Source: Bretschneidera sinensis
Lineage: Eukaryota > Streptophyta > Magnoliopsida > Brassicales > Akaniaceae
Length of the DNA stretch: 64,000 nt
Assembly (NCBI GenBank): GCA_023935145.1
Contig: CM043702.1
Location: 100,466,588-100,530,587, forward strand
Direction of reading: 5' to 3'
Below, piece after piece: positions 11,214-21,242 of this stretch (position 1 is the first letter of the stretch; every line of letters starts with the position of its first letter). A model generated the notes under the pieces. That model was not told the DNA's origin, searched no databases, and saw only the letters and a list, made by a program, of their open reading frames with translations. Both the position numbers and the translations under genes were made by a program.

Positions 11214-14200
11214 GACTTGGATTATTTTTATCTAAAGGCAAAGATTGGGTTGCTTAAGATAAAATATTATTTGAAATTTTTTGTTTAACTAAATAAATTT
11301 AACTCTCATTTCATTTTATTACAGATAAATTTTTTTATATTAATAACTATCTATAATATTTACCTCATTAGTTAATCAGTGTTTATTTTTATTTAAATAT
11401 AGTGTATTCTTTCACTACTCTTATATTTTTATTTCTCTACATAACAATAAGAAAAGTATACTGATTATTATTTTTAGTTTTTTATATTCATGTTTGTAAT
11501 TTTGTTCTTTTAAGTTTATGTTGATTTGTATACTTAATATATATTTGCATTGTTTCAATTACCACAAAAAAAATATTATTAACAACATAGAAAGATTATT
11601 ATGACTCGGTTCTGTATCATTCAAGAAATCTTTGATCAACATAATTGGTAAGGATATTTGATTTTTGCTTTTTTATTGTCTTTGGAGTTTATTGCACATT
11701 TTCTTTTGGTATTAATTTGTTGTTTGCTAGTCTTCTACTCTATGTTTTTGGATTCTAAGGATTAAGGTAAACCCCAAATAAATACATACTATATAAATCA
11801 AAACCCCTTCAAAGAACAAAGTTTGAATCCAAAAACAAAAAAAAAAATAGGAAAATCGAGAAAAGCCTACGAACTAGATTCATCAATTAACAAGTCTTAA
11901 TAAATTTGGACTTATTTTTATCTAAAGGTAGAGATTGTCTCACTTCATTTTTGTTGATTTTTTAAAGAAAAAAATTAGTAAAATTTTTAATTGTTAGTTG
12001 TACATATATTTTTTATATTTATATGTACTTAATTGATTCAGTTCGGTTACCAAGGTATATGAAAAAAAAATGCAACCAAACCAATCATCGAAAATTAATA
12101 AAAATTTCAAATTAATAGTTTCAGTAAATCAATTTTTTAGTTTGATTTCAAACTCTTAATCAAATAATGTGTGCCATCCATTAACCATCTATTGTTCCCA
12201 CCATTCTTCTTTCTTCTGTGTATTTACAACTTTTCTTTTTAACCTACTTGAAAATAAAGGATCTTTTAGTTCAAATTTATTTTTCTCCATTAATCATATA
12301 ACTTCCTATCATAAGTTGTCTTAAAAATTTGATCTTATTTTTATCTAAAGGCAGAGATTGTCTTGCTTTCTCTTTGTTGATTGTTGAAAAAAATTTAGTA
12401 AATATTTTGTACATTATTTATTGGATTGTTGGATCAAATATGGTTCAAATCAATATTATTGTGACTCAATTCTTTAAATTCCTTTAAAAAAACACATAAT
12501 TTATTTACCAAATATTTTTTTTAAAAAGTATATCGTTTTCAAATTCAAAATATTTATATGTTATTTTTAACTAATATTCAAAATATTTAGGTGTTATTTT
12601 TAACTAACAAAAATTTTAAAACTTTCAATAACAATTAAAAAAATATAGTAATAGAGATTGAATTTTTGTAAACTCTTTTAAGATAATGATTAGTTTTGAT
12701 ACATAAAAATTTGGCCAAGATAAAATATATTTTTTAAATTTTAAATAGTAAATTTATGATAAAGCAGATGATTAATATACTTTATCTTCCTCTCTTTGCT
12801 ATAATAAATCAAAATTTAATCTATTTAAATTTAGACTTATTCTTATCTAAAGGAAATTAACCCTTATCTTATCTTATCTATAGATAAGAAGTATGTTATA
12901 TTGACAATTATCTATTACAACGATAGTATTATCTCATTAGTTAATTAGTATTTAGTTCCATTTAAGTTTGGTATTTTCTTTCATTGTTTTCATGTTTTCA
13001 TTTCTCTGCAGAACAACTAACTAAAAGAAAGGTTTACTAATTATTGTTTTTTATACTTCTATAGTCATGCTTATAATTTTATTTTTTTAAGTTTATATTG
13101 ATTTTTATACCTAATGTAATTGCATTGTTTCTATTACTACAAAGCAAAGATCATTGAAAAGAGAGAAAGATTATTGTGACTCAATTTTATAAGTTTTTTT
13201 AAATTCAATAACCTCTTTTTCATCTATCTTTTATCTCACATTTTTGTATTCTACATAAAAACTTTTGTGTTTTTATTTTTTAAGTTTGTGTTGATTGTTA
13301 TACTTAATTTAGTTCCTGTGTTTCCATTATTGAAAAGATATCAAGATTATTGTGACTCAATTCTGTAAGTTCGTTTAAAAATCATAAATCATTTATTTAT
13401 CAAATATATTTTTTGAAAAAAATATATTTTTTTCAAATTCAAAATATTTGTATGTTATTTTAAACTAACATTCAAAATATTTGTGTTATTTTATCTAACA
13501 AAATTCTTTAATCTTTCAATAATTTTTTAAAAATAAATCTAATCTATTTTCAAATTCAACTTTTTAATTTAAATTTCCATCAACTCTTTAATACATTAAG
13601 AGTGTCACATAAGTAATGACGTTAACACTAACATGGACACACTATTTACTTATCAAATTATTTTTTTAAATAAAAATATTTGCATTTAAATTCAAAATAT
13701 TTACATATTTATCTTTAACTAACAAAATTATTTAATTTTTCAATAATAACTATACTATCATTGGGTAGATTGGATATATAATCAAGTGGGGCCCAATAAC
13801 TTATAAAAAAAACTCTATGAAAACAATTTTCGTGCTCAACTATAATAATAATAAGCAAGGTAGAAAGAAATCCAAAGTTTCAATAGTAAAGTTTACTCCA
13901 AATAAATCCAAAGTTTCAATTTTTAAACCAAAAGAACCTTTTCATTTAGTTTTTTTAATTAAAAAATATGCATCTAGCTTATATGATTCAAATATAGAAA
14001 AAAAAAAAAGAAAGATAATTTTATCTTTGTTTCTATGCATGCATATTCCTTTCTATACATACAATTATTATACTTATCTCATTAAGCAATCAATACTTAG
14101 ATCAATTTAAAATTGACCTTATTCTTATCTAACGAAAATTCAACCCCATCTGATGTTATCTACAAATAATAAGATTTTTATTTAGATAATTATCTAAAAT

Positions 14201-14350
14201 AAAATATAATTATTTCAATTGTCATTCTATCTTTAGTTTCACTTAATTTTTGACTTTTTCTTTCATTATTTTCATGTTTTTATTTCTCTGTATAGCAGCT
14301 TATTAGAAGAAAGGTTTTTTGGTTATCGTCTTTTAATTTTTGATAGTCAT
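11214..14350 (+). repeat. Reiterated modules in AT-rich DNA
   Basis: A module containing cttatttttatctaaaggc recurs in diverged form near 11220, 11907, 12331, 12835 and 14117. It is followed about 150-200 bases later in three cases (near 11415, 12980, 14265) by a second module with tttcatgtttttatttctct and aagaaaggtt. A third module beginning near attgtgactcaattct recurs near 11600, 12450, 13170 and 13350. Order is partly conserved, so these look like diverged copies of one parent segment rather than chance AT-rich similarity. Confidence 0.6.
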
Positions 14351-14468
14351 GTTTATATATTGCAAATTCTTAGAGATTATTCATGCTAATAGCAAAATTA
14401 TGAGGTAATATTAATCTATTTTAAATATGATGTTTTAAATTGTATAATCGATCCTTAACTCCCATGAA

Positions 14469-14678
14469 TTGGTTTGTAGGGAAAATGTAACAAAGATGAA
14501 TGAAAAGTGGAGTACATTTGTTGAAAAGGGAAGTGTTAGACTCAATAATAGATCTGATATTCTTCACAATAAAGTTACGGTGGACCAATGGTGCACCAAA
14601 TCTAGAGCAATTAAATATATACTAAAATATATATACAAAAGTCTTGATAAAGGAAAAATTTCATGTATTAAATGTTAA
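14469..14678 (+). pseudogene. Helitron Rep (helicase-like N-terminal) domain relic
   Basis: The segment CTKSRAIKYILKYIYKSLDKG near 14594-14656 closely resembles the CNQSRAIKYLFKYINKG block of plant Helitron Rep proteins, which lies in the rolling-circle replication initiator. The preceding residues (NKVTVDQW) resemble the stretch just upstream in that family. Only about 70 residues are left; the catalytic HUH and tyrosine motifs and the helicase domain are not seen nearby. The frame is open here but no start codon can be defended. Recognition is from motif memory only. Confidence 0.6.
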
Positions 14679-15026
14679 AACTTATTTGGATTGTCGTTAC
14701 ATCATTGTTATATTCTTCATTGTCCTCAATTTTAGATTTTATATATCATAAACTTTGTTCTTTATACAATTTTCAATGTAATTGATTTTAGTTTTTTTCT
14801 TATAAATTTTTAACAATATTAACCATTGCAATAATATTCCGAACAAAAATAAATCAACTATTTAATTATGTATTAATAATTTTTATTTATAATGATAAAA
14901 TAAATTATTTATTACTTATCAAAATGACAAAATAAATTTTTTATTACTTATAAAAAATAAAATTATTTATTTATTTATTATTTTTGTATTTGTATTTGTA
15001 TTTATTTTTATAAACAAAAAATTTTC

Positions 15027-15051
15027 ATGTATTTGCACGGTTCACGGCTAG
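15027..15051 (+). other. Helitron-like 3' terminus
   Basis: The sequence ends ...gcacggttcacggctag followed by T. Plant Helitrons end in CTAG or CTRR next to a host T, preceded by a short GC-rich hairpin usually containing gcacggg. The hairpin here is degenerate, so this is a candidate end only. Confidence 0.5.
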
Positions 15052-15288
15052 TTTTTTTTATAATTGACTTGAAATCATAATACTCAAATTATTGTCAGTA
15101 GTGGGCTTTTCTAACCAAGCAAACCTACTTTACCAATCAGTGTTTGTTTCTTCAATCCTCTCAGATTTCATTTTTATAATAGTAATTATATTTCATTCTC
15201 ATTCAATCCCTTGTGCCCAACTAAACAGGCTCTTCTAATTATAAAACTTTATTATATAAGAACTCTTGAATAAATATAACGACCGTAA
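15052..15288. other. AT-rich spacer, nothing recognised
   Basis: Short stretch between the Helitron-like end and the target duplication of element B (ggatt, 15289-15293). No gene or repeat is recognised. Confidence 0.6.
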
Positions 15289-15293
15289 GGATT

Positions 15294-16025
15294 TTTTGAT
15301 GCCAAAAACGTGCCATTGAGTTGGGGGTTGATCCTCGGGGGAGCCTGCACAAGAAAGACGAGGTGAGCCAAAAGGTCACCGGAGGAGAGATAGGGGTGAT
15401 GCCTCTGAAGACGCTCCAATGCCTTTATTGGTACAAGCTTTTTAGAGGAATGGAGATGCTGGTACTTTTAGTTTTCTAAAAGTGTGATTATCTTTGAATC
15501 TAGATTTGCATATCTTGGTCCTTTATAGTGTTTCAGAGGTGAGACTGCCCACGTGCCAAGGATGAGGAAATTCTGAAAATCCTGTTCCTCTACAAGTGGG
15601 TATGGCTGGGTGTCCAAGAAGAATCATAATCCTTGGATTTACGCTTGTAGGTCTGGATAGGGGTCTGGGAATGGGGTTCCCTAGCATTTGTCCTTTGCAG
15701 GTCTGGACAGGGGTGTCCGGGGATGGCAATGGGTTTGTCACTAGCTTATCTATGCGTCACCTTTTTATTGGAAGTATGAATGTCCACGAATCATCTCTTT
15801 ATTAGAAGTAGGAATGTCCATGTGTCACCTTGCTGTTGGTCCAGGGCTGTCCACATGTCATCTTGTTGTTGACCCAAGGTTGTCCACGTGTCACCTTGTT
15901 GTTGGCCTAAGATTGTCCACGTGTCATCTTACCGTTGGTCCAGGGTTGTCCACATGTCACCTTGCCGTTGGTCCATGGCTATCCACATGTTAGTTCACTA
16001 TTAGGTGCGTGTTTTGGTTGTATCA
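15294..16025 (-). repeat. Element B 3' LTR
   Basis: About 732 bp. Matches 45633-46121 plus 52105-52317. Its left edge is tttttgatgcc where the partner has tgttgatg, so the TG is mutated. Its right edge is tgtatca. U3 (the right part on +) holds five exact-period 33-bp repeats. A TATA-like actataaagg lies at about 15521-15530 on the - strand. Confidence 0.9.
15816..15980 (-). repeat. Five 33-bp tandem repeats in element B U3, with G-box cores
   Basis: Five units of exactly 33 bp starting at 15816, 15849, 15882, 15915 and 15948, each beginning gtccacatgtc or gtccacgtgtc. Two of the units carry a perfect CACGTG G-box; others have CATGTG or CACATG. The 5' LTR partner has four units (52141-52272). 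Placement in U3 fits an enhancer-like role, but this is inferred. Confidence 0.9.
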
Positions 16026-16041
16026 AAGGCCCCCCATTTCC
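16026..16041 (-). other. Element B polypurine tract
   Basis: The - strand reads ggaaatggggggcctt directly before the 3' LTR (TGATACA). Element G has an almost identical tract at 59669-59684, with the same cataaatgtact context upstream, which shows the two belong to one lineage. Confidence 0.9.
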
Positions 16042-16149
16042 TTAAGTACATTTATATGCTTTAAGGAAGTATAGTAGGGTTTGGTCTTGGAGTCAAGGGT
16101 CTTAGTATGTGAGCCTCGGTCAACACATTTTGTTTTTGATAATATTAAG

Positions 16150-16918
16150 CCGAGCATTTGAGTAGAAATCATTATGCTCGGCTTTGGAGACATCGGTCCG
16201 GGCATATGAGCAGCAGTCAACATGCTCGGCTTGGGAGACATTGGTCCGGGCATATGAGCAGCAGTCAACATGTTTGGCCTTGGAGACGTTGGTTCGAGCA
16301 TATGAGCCTCAATCAATATGCTCAGCTCTGGAGATATTGATCCGAGCATATGAGCAATAGTCAATATGCTCGGCTTTGGAGACATTGGTCCGAGCATATG
16401 AGCAGCAGTCAATATGCTCAGCCTTGGAGACATTGGTCTGAGCATATGAGGAGTAGTCAATATGCTCGGCCATGGAGACGTTGGTCGAGCATATGAGCCT
16501 CTGTTAATATGCTCGGCTTTGGAGATATTAATCCAAGCATATGAGCAGCAGCCAATATGCTCAGCTTTGGAGACATTGGTCCGAGCATATGAATAGCAGT
16601 CAGTATGCTCGGCCTTGGAGACGTTGGTCTGAGCATATAAACCTAGTCAACATTCTAGGCCTTAGAGACATTGATTCGAGCATATGAGCAACAGTCAATA
16701 TGCTCGGTTTTAGAGACATTGGTCAGAGCATATGAGGAGCAGTCAATATGCTCGGCCTTAGAGACATCAGTTTGAGCATATGAGCCTCAGTCACTATGCT
16801 TGGCCTTGGAGACGTTGGTCCGAGCATATGAACAACAGTAAATATGCTCGGCCTTAGAGATATTGGTACGAGCATACGAGCCTCAGTCAATATGCTCGAC
16901 CTTGGAGACATTGGTCTG
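16150..16918 (-). repeat. 48-bp hairpin minisatellite in the 3' UTR of element B (about 16 copies)
   Basis: About 16 units with a 48-bp period (for example starts at 16198 and 16246). On + each unit reads roughly ccgagcatat, a 12-base loop, atatgctcgg, then a 16-base spacer ending ggt. The arms form a 10-bp perfect inverted repeat in many units. Because 48 is a multiple of 3, one - strand frame stays open as a 16-residue repeat; I do not regard that as a gene. The array lies between the polypurine tract and the promoter of the additional ORF. See the homologous 47-bp array in element G. Confidence 0.95.
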
Positions 16919-17322
16919 AATTTCGAGGCTTTTTACTAGGGTCAGGACCTCTTCTAGTTGGGTTTCATGTGGACTTTTGGGCTTCTTGCTTTTTAAGCCC
17001 ATGAAAGATGTCTTGGCACTTTTGGGCTTTAGGTCGTTTTCTTTAGGCCCAATAATTTCTAATCATGCTTCCAAAACTTTCATTGACACGTGACTTTTGT
17101 TAAATTCATTTAACGTGCGCAGCCATTTTGGAGTGAAAATGACGACGCTCATTAATGTTTCATTCTCTTAGGGAACGAAACGGTGCCTCGAGCGGACCAA
17201 ACATCACTTTGTTTGAGATGACAGACTCTTTAAAGAGTACAAAAATAGCCTCAAGCATTCCGAACATCATACCTCTCCATCTGTTTGTCTTAAATTGCCT
17301 CGTTCGCCACACTTCTTTTTCC

Positions 17323-17330
17323 TATATAAG
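17323..17330 (+). promoter_or_regulatory. Candidate TATA box of the antisense additional ORF
   Basis: A perfect TATATAAG on the + strand, opposite to element B's own transcription. It is followed about 30 bases later by a CT-rich leader-like stretch (tctcattcttcttc) and about 240 bases later by the coding part of the additional ORF. A G-box-like gacacgtgac lies upstream at about 17088. This suggests the ORF has its own promoter. Confidence 0.55.
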
Positions 17331-17567
17331 GGTGTTTTGCTCTCATTCTTCTTCATTTCCATTCTAGTAAGTTTTTTTAGAGAGAAAGTTTGAGAGTGCT
17401 CGTCCTCACTCTTCAAAGCTTGAGAGTGCTTGGTGTCTTGATTTTCCTAGTGAGAGAGGGCTTGGTGGATGTCTCGGCTCAGTTACGATCTTTAGTGTGG
17501 GTGCTCGAAGCGTGGTGTCGAAGCATCTCACTAAGGAGGAAGTTTTTTCGTGCTGTTCGTTCTCTAG

Positions 17568-19305
17568 GTGAGTCTCTTCCTCCTATTCCTCATATCTTCA
17601 ATAGATAGTTACCGAGATAGGCCCAGTAGTGGTAGCAGCAGTAGCAATAATAGTGGTAGTAGTAGTACTTACGAGGAGATGGGGTCAGACATGTCTTCTT
17701 CCAAGAGTGAGACCTCGGAAAGAGCTGAGGTCAGAGAGGGGCTATTAACTATGGTGCCCTATGTACCTGTAGTGGATGAGTATGAAGAAGACTCCTCTTT
17801 TTGAAGATGATGTGGACACGACCTTACTTGATATTAGAGAGGTTATAGTTATTGAGGAGAAGGAACAGTGGGAGTTCGCTGCGAACGCTGTTCCCAGCCA
17901 TATAAGAGAGGAGGATCTCAAGGTGATCCGAAGGGCATATCGTGTTCCGAGGGAATATGCCCTTAGGTTAGCCAAGGTCAGGGAGAGGGCTTATGATGCC
18001 CTTCCGAGTCGCGTGCCCTATGAATTATGTGTGTATGAACAACACATAAGGGCCGGGCTGCGCTTCCCCTTGCATCTCTTTTTTTGCGTCGTGTTGCGGT
18101 ACTTCGATGTGGCATTATGTCAGTTGGTGCCGAACTCGGTAAGGCTGATAATGGCATTTATCTAGGTCTTCTCGGAAGTGTGGGGACTGATAAACCTTGA
18201 TGTTTTCAAGGCTCACTTCCAGATAAGTAAACACACCCAGACTGGATGAGTCGTGATCAACACTCGGGCAAAAAGAAAACTACTGAAGAATATGTCGTCT
18301 TCAATCAAAAGATGGAAGAAGTCTTTTTTCTTTGTCTGGGGGGAGAGTGACTTCAGTGTCCTGTTCTCATGGAGTTTGGATCGGGTAGGGAAGTGTCAGA
18401 AGCTGAGTCTTCTTCACCATAAGTATGAGATGGTGAATGCTATAGTGGTTGCGCCTATAGATGTGGAGGTCTTCTATGATAATAAGGAGTTGGCGAGGCG
18501 CGTTCTCTGCCCCTAATGCCCCAAGTCCTCTATAGAGAGTGGTAACCTCATGCCCGTTTTTTTATACTTACTTTTCTTTCTTTTCTATACTGTTTTATGT
18601 CATTTTTTTTCCCTTTACTTCGTACTCACGGTTTCATTTGGTTGTCTTGGGTAGAGATGGAGGCGACTGCTAAGGCCAGGGAGCAGGCCAAGAGACTTGC
18701 TTTGGATAGGAAGAAAGCTACTCAAGTAGAGAAAAAGTCTGCCTTTGGGTTTAGAGTCAAGAAAAGGCCTCGGGCTCCTTCTCTCACTCTTATTAACTTG
18801 GAGAGCCCTCATAGGCGCTCCTCTGAGCCAGAGGCTGCTCCAATCTCATCTGCATCCCCTACCTCATCCCAAGGTGTAGTTACTGGAGCGACGGTCTTCA
18901 CACCCAACCAGGGCTTCAAGATCAATGACTTTATTTTTGTGCACCCCCAGGTGGCCCGAGAACACTTAGTAATGGGGTTTCACCTCGTGACATGCTGGAG
19001 CTGTCACGGAGGCCCATTCAAGCTCTCTGTTCCGCGGCTGAGGCCCTAGGCTCTCAGGTATGAAATCCATTTTTTTTGCCTTCTCTTCTTACCTTTTGCA
19101 TGATATGGCGGCTTAACAATTTCTTGTTTTGTTTTAGTCAGGCATTCTACTGGTGGTGATGTCTTGCCAGTGCTCGGACATGGCTGAGAGGTTAGGTCAG
19201 GCGCAGCACAAGCTAGATGAAAGCACTGAGCGTGTTCACCATCTCCAGGCATCATTGGAGATGGTCAACCAGGCTAGGGCTGAGGCCGTCCGGGAGAGCG
19301 ACACC
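17568..19305 (+). pseudogene. Additional ORF of Tat element B, 5' part (putative gypsy-type transposon protein family)
   Basis: Encoded opposite to gag-pol. A Ser-rich N-terminal stretch (17620-17700) is followed by a domain with EDLKVIRRAYRVPREYALRL and YEQHIRAGLRFPLHLF (17776-18165). This resembles the plant family named 'putative gypsy type transposon' (PF04195), as does KRWKKSFFFVWG near 18310. Splice-like sites divide it: a donor GTGAGT at 17568, a possible intron 18542-18654, and a good intron 19058-19137 (cag|gtatga ... gttttag|tc) that keeps the frame from EALGSQ into SGILLV. The last part is coiled-coil-like (ERLGQAQHKLDESTERVHHL). Frameshifts near 17800, 18530 and 18970 break it, and element C interrupts it at 19305. 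Function of the family is unknown. Confidence 0.75.
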
Positions 19306-19789
19306 TGATGAGAGTCACAAAATTCACTTTAACAGTACTTAATTGTTAGCATTTTAGGGTTGATCTAGGTTTTAATTGCACTTTTATACGTTAACAACTC
19401 TAAAGTATCATTCTTGGATCATTGATCTATTTCGGTGCATTTTCAGGTACTTTAAGCTCAAAAGAGGAGGAAAAGTTATCATTGCTTGAAGCACAAAGAC
19501 TTGAGGTATACTATAGTGAAGGACTGCTTCCAAAAGGATAAGATTGAGGGCTTAAAAGAGCAACAGCTGCTGCCCGCACTGGAAAGGTGTTTCACTAAAT
19601 TGCCAACATTGCCCGTACAGATCAATCATCTTTGCAAATTAAACCGTATTGATACAAGAAGAATCAGGAGATGAGCCATATATGCTTAGAAAGATCCAGA
19701 AGACTATTTTCTGGAGAATTTTACGATTTGTAAAATTGATTTTTCTAGAGAAAATTATGGCAGTTTTAGTAGACAAAGGTCAGGCTGTG
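19306..19789 (+). repeat. Element C 5' LTR, first part
   Basis: Starts tgatgagagtcac and matches the 3' LTR from 34688. It ends at ctgtg, the target duplication of D (19785-19789 and 29242-29246). The segment 19640-19784 is a module (ggagatgagccatatatgct ... gtagacaaaggtcagg) also present, twice per LTR, in the LTRs of element F. Confidence 0.92.
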
Positions 19790-19956
19790 TGATGAGTCTT
19801 AAATATTGCATATTTTAGACCCTTAACTTATATTTGTTATACTCTTAGTTAGTAGTATTTTACTTTATTTTACGTTTTTCTTGTGTTTTGTGTATTTTTA
19901 CAGGTTTGTGGAGAAAATGAAGCATTTTAGGAGATTTGAAGCTTCTGGAGACATTG

Positions 19957-20185
19957 CGCTCGATCGCACGAGATATACGATCGAGCGCACCTGCGCTCGA
20001 GGTCACCTGCCTATGAACGAGCGCAAGGTCAACATCCCACATCGAAATAGTTGTTGTTCAGTGCGTCTGCGATCGATCATAACAGACATGCGATCGGGCG
20101 CACATGCGATCGTGCGCACGAGACATGCGATCGAGCGCACATGCGATCGATCGCACCACACTGCGATCGAGTGCACACGGGCCAG
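19957..20185 (+). repeat. CG-rich palindromic array in element D U3 (tgcgatcg motif)
   Basis: Repeated short motifs of the type gcgatcgagcgcac, themselves near-palindromic (cgatcg, gcgctcgagcgc), crowd about 230 bases just upstream of the TATA box in an otherwise AT-rich LTR. Six copies of tgcgatcg are present here against five tgcgatc copies (one reads tgcgatcaag) in the 3' LTR (28160-28375), which lacks one unit near 28330. Such a block is extremely rich in CpG. Confidence 0.9.
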
Positions 20186-20230
20186 TATCCCACATCGAAT
20201 CTAAAACCTGCAGTGCTCCGGGTCTCCCCT

Positions 20231-20238
20231 TATATAAA
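20231..20238 (+). promoter_or_regulatory. Element D LTR TATA box
   Basis: TATATAAA directly after the CG-rich array and a ccggg run; the 3' LTR has the same box at 28420-28427. It probably sets the start of the element's genomic RNA about 30 bases downstream. Confidence 0.65.
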
Positions 20239-21069
20239 CACCATCTGGCTTCATAATTCAATGTACAATTCCTGAGCCACTTTGGTATTTACCGGTGGAC
20301 GTCCGCTAGCATTCTGGTGGATCCCGAAGGCATTGCTACCACTAGGGGAAGCGCCGCCCGTCAGCGAGTGGAATTTCTCCCATGTAAAGTTGTTTATTTA
20401 TTTCTTTATATTCAGTTGTTTTAGTTTAAATGTTTAGCACTTTTTATTATAGTTTTATAGTTATGAGTGGCTAGACTCTTCAGCTAAGGTTGAAGATGAA
20501 GCCCCGCCGTTGTTTGGCGTAGTAGTTCAGATTTGCTTGTACAAATCTGACAATTTTTAGTATAAATGTTCTGTCAATTATTTGAGTTAATCTTATAATT
20601 GGTTGAGTTTAAATTTTCTGTTGGATTTTCTTTGTGTTTCATCTGATGGATACATTGAATGCTTTTCGATTAAATTGGATTCCCTTTGTGATTTGTTAAG
20701 AGCGGATACATTGGGTGCTTTTGGTTTAGTTGGGATATTCTTTATTTTTTGTCTTATAGTTGGATTCATAGAATGTTTTGATAGGCTATATTTTTAGAAC
20801 ATAAATGCTTAACTTCGGTGGGGTGGATTCGGAAACCTTAGTGCTTTTAATTATTAGTTTTTAAATCAATTTAATTTAGTTTTAATTTAGTTTTAATTTA
20901 TTTTGCAAATATCATTTAAAATTCGAAACTATGTTAAAATAGAGTTAGTTTAGATTGAAAATATAATTTCACAACGTAATTCCCTGTGGATTCGACCTCG
21001 CACTTGCACAACGCTATACTGCAAACGACTCGTGCGCTTGCGAGTAATTTAAAACTCACAATAAGTTTT

Positions 21070-21086
21070 TGGAGCCGTTGCCGGGG
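21070..21086 (+). other. Element D primer binding site (Asp-tRNA type)
   Basis: tggagccgttgccgggg, six bases after the LTR end. The Athila consensus is TGGCGCCGTTGCCGGGG, complementary to tRNA-Asp; one base (C to A) differs here. Confidence 0.85.
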
Positions 21087-21242
21087 AATTGTTTGGTTTG
21101 TGAAAATTTTTTATCTGAATTGATTTTATTTTTCTACTAGTTAATTTAATTTTAAAAAAAAAATTTAAAATTTTTTGAGTTTGGTGTTTGCTTTATTTTG
21201 TTGCTTCTGCTTGTTAGTATCTCATTATTTTTCTGTTGGTGC

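Larger units (their letters stand above)
10589..15051 (+). mobile_element. AT-rich region with Helitron-derived sequence, probably several decayed copies
   Basis: This 4.4-kb block has no LTR-type ends and no long ORF. Two features point to Helitrons: a relic of the Rep domain at 14469-14678 and an end matching the family rule (CTAG followed by T) at 15048-15052. The block also contains several internally repeated modules, as if related non-autonomous copies had been inserted next to or into each other. I could not fix a 5' TC end, so the boundaries are approximate and part of the block may be unrelated AT-rich DNA. Confidence 0.45.
19790..21063 (+). repeat. Element D 5' LTR
   Basis: 1274 bp, starting tgatgagtctt and ending aactcacaata; the partner ends aactcacaaca, so the terminal CA is mutated to TA. 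Contains the CG-rich palindrome array (19957-20185) upstream of TATATAAA (20231-20238). Confidence 0.95.

Noticed and set aside
13817..14110. 97-codon Lys/Ile-rich frame in the AT-rich region
   Set aside because: Composition-driven; no similarity recognised and it lies among Helitron-like modules.
16023..16460. 145-codon - strand frame of 16-residue repeats (GPMSPKPSILTAAHM type)
   Set aside because: It is the 48-bp minisatellite read in one frame and runs into the polypurine tract; copies outside this stretch carry stops.
17390..17608. 72-codon + frame before the additional ORF
   Set aside because: More likely leader sequence of the antisense transcript; it crosses a GTGAGT donor and has no recognised motif.
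20051..20275. Arg/His-rich frames across the CG-rich array of element D on both strands
   Set aside because: They lie in LTR repeats, change with array copy number, and have no homologous protein motif.
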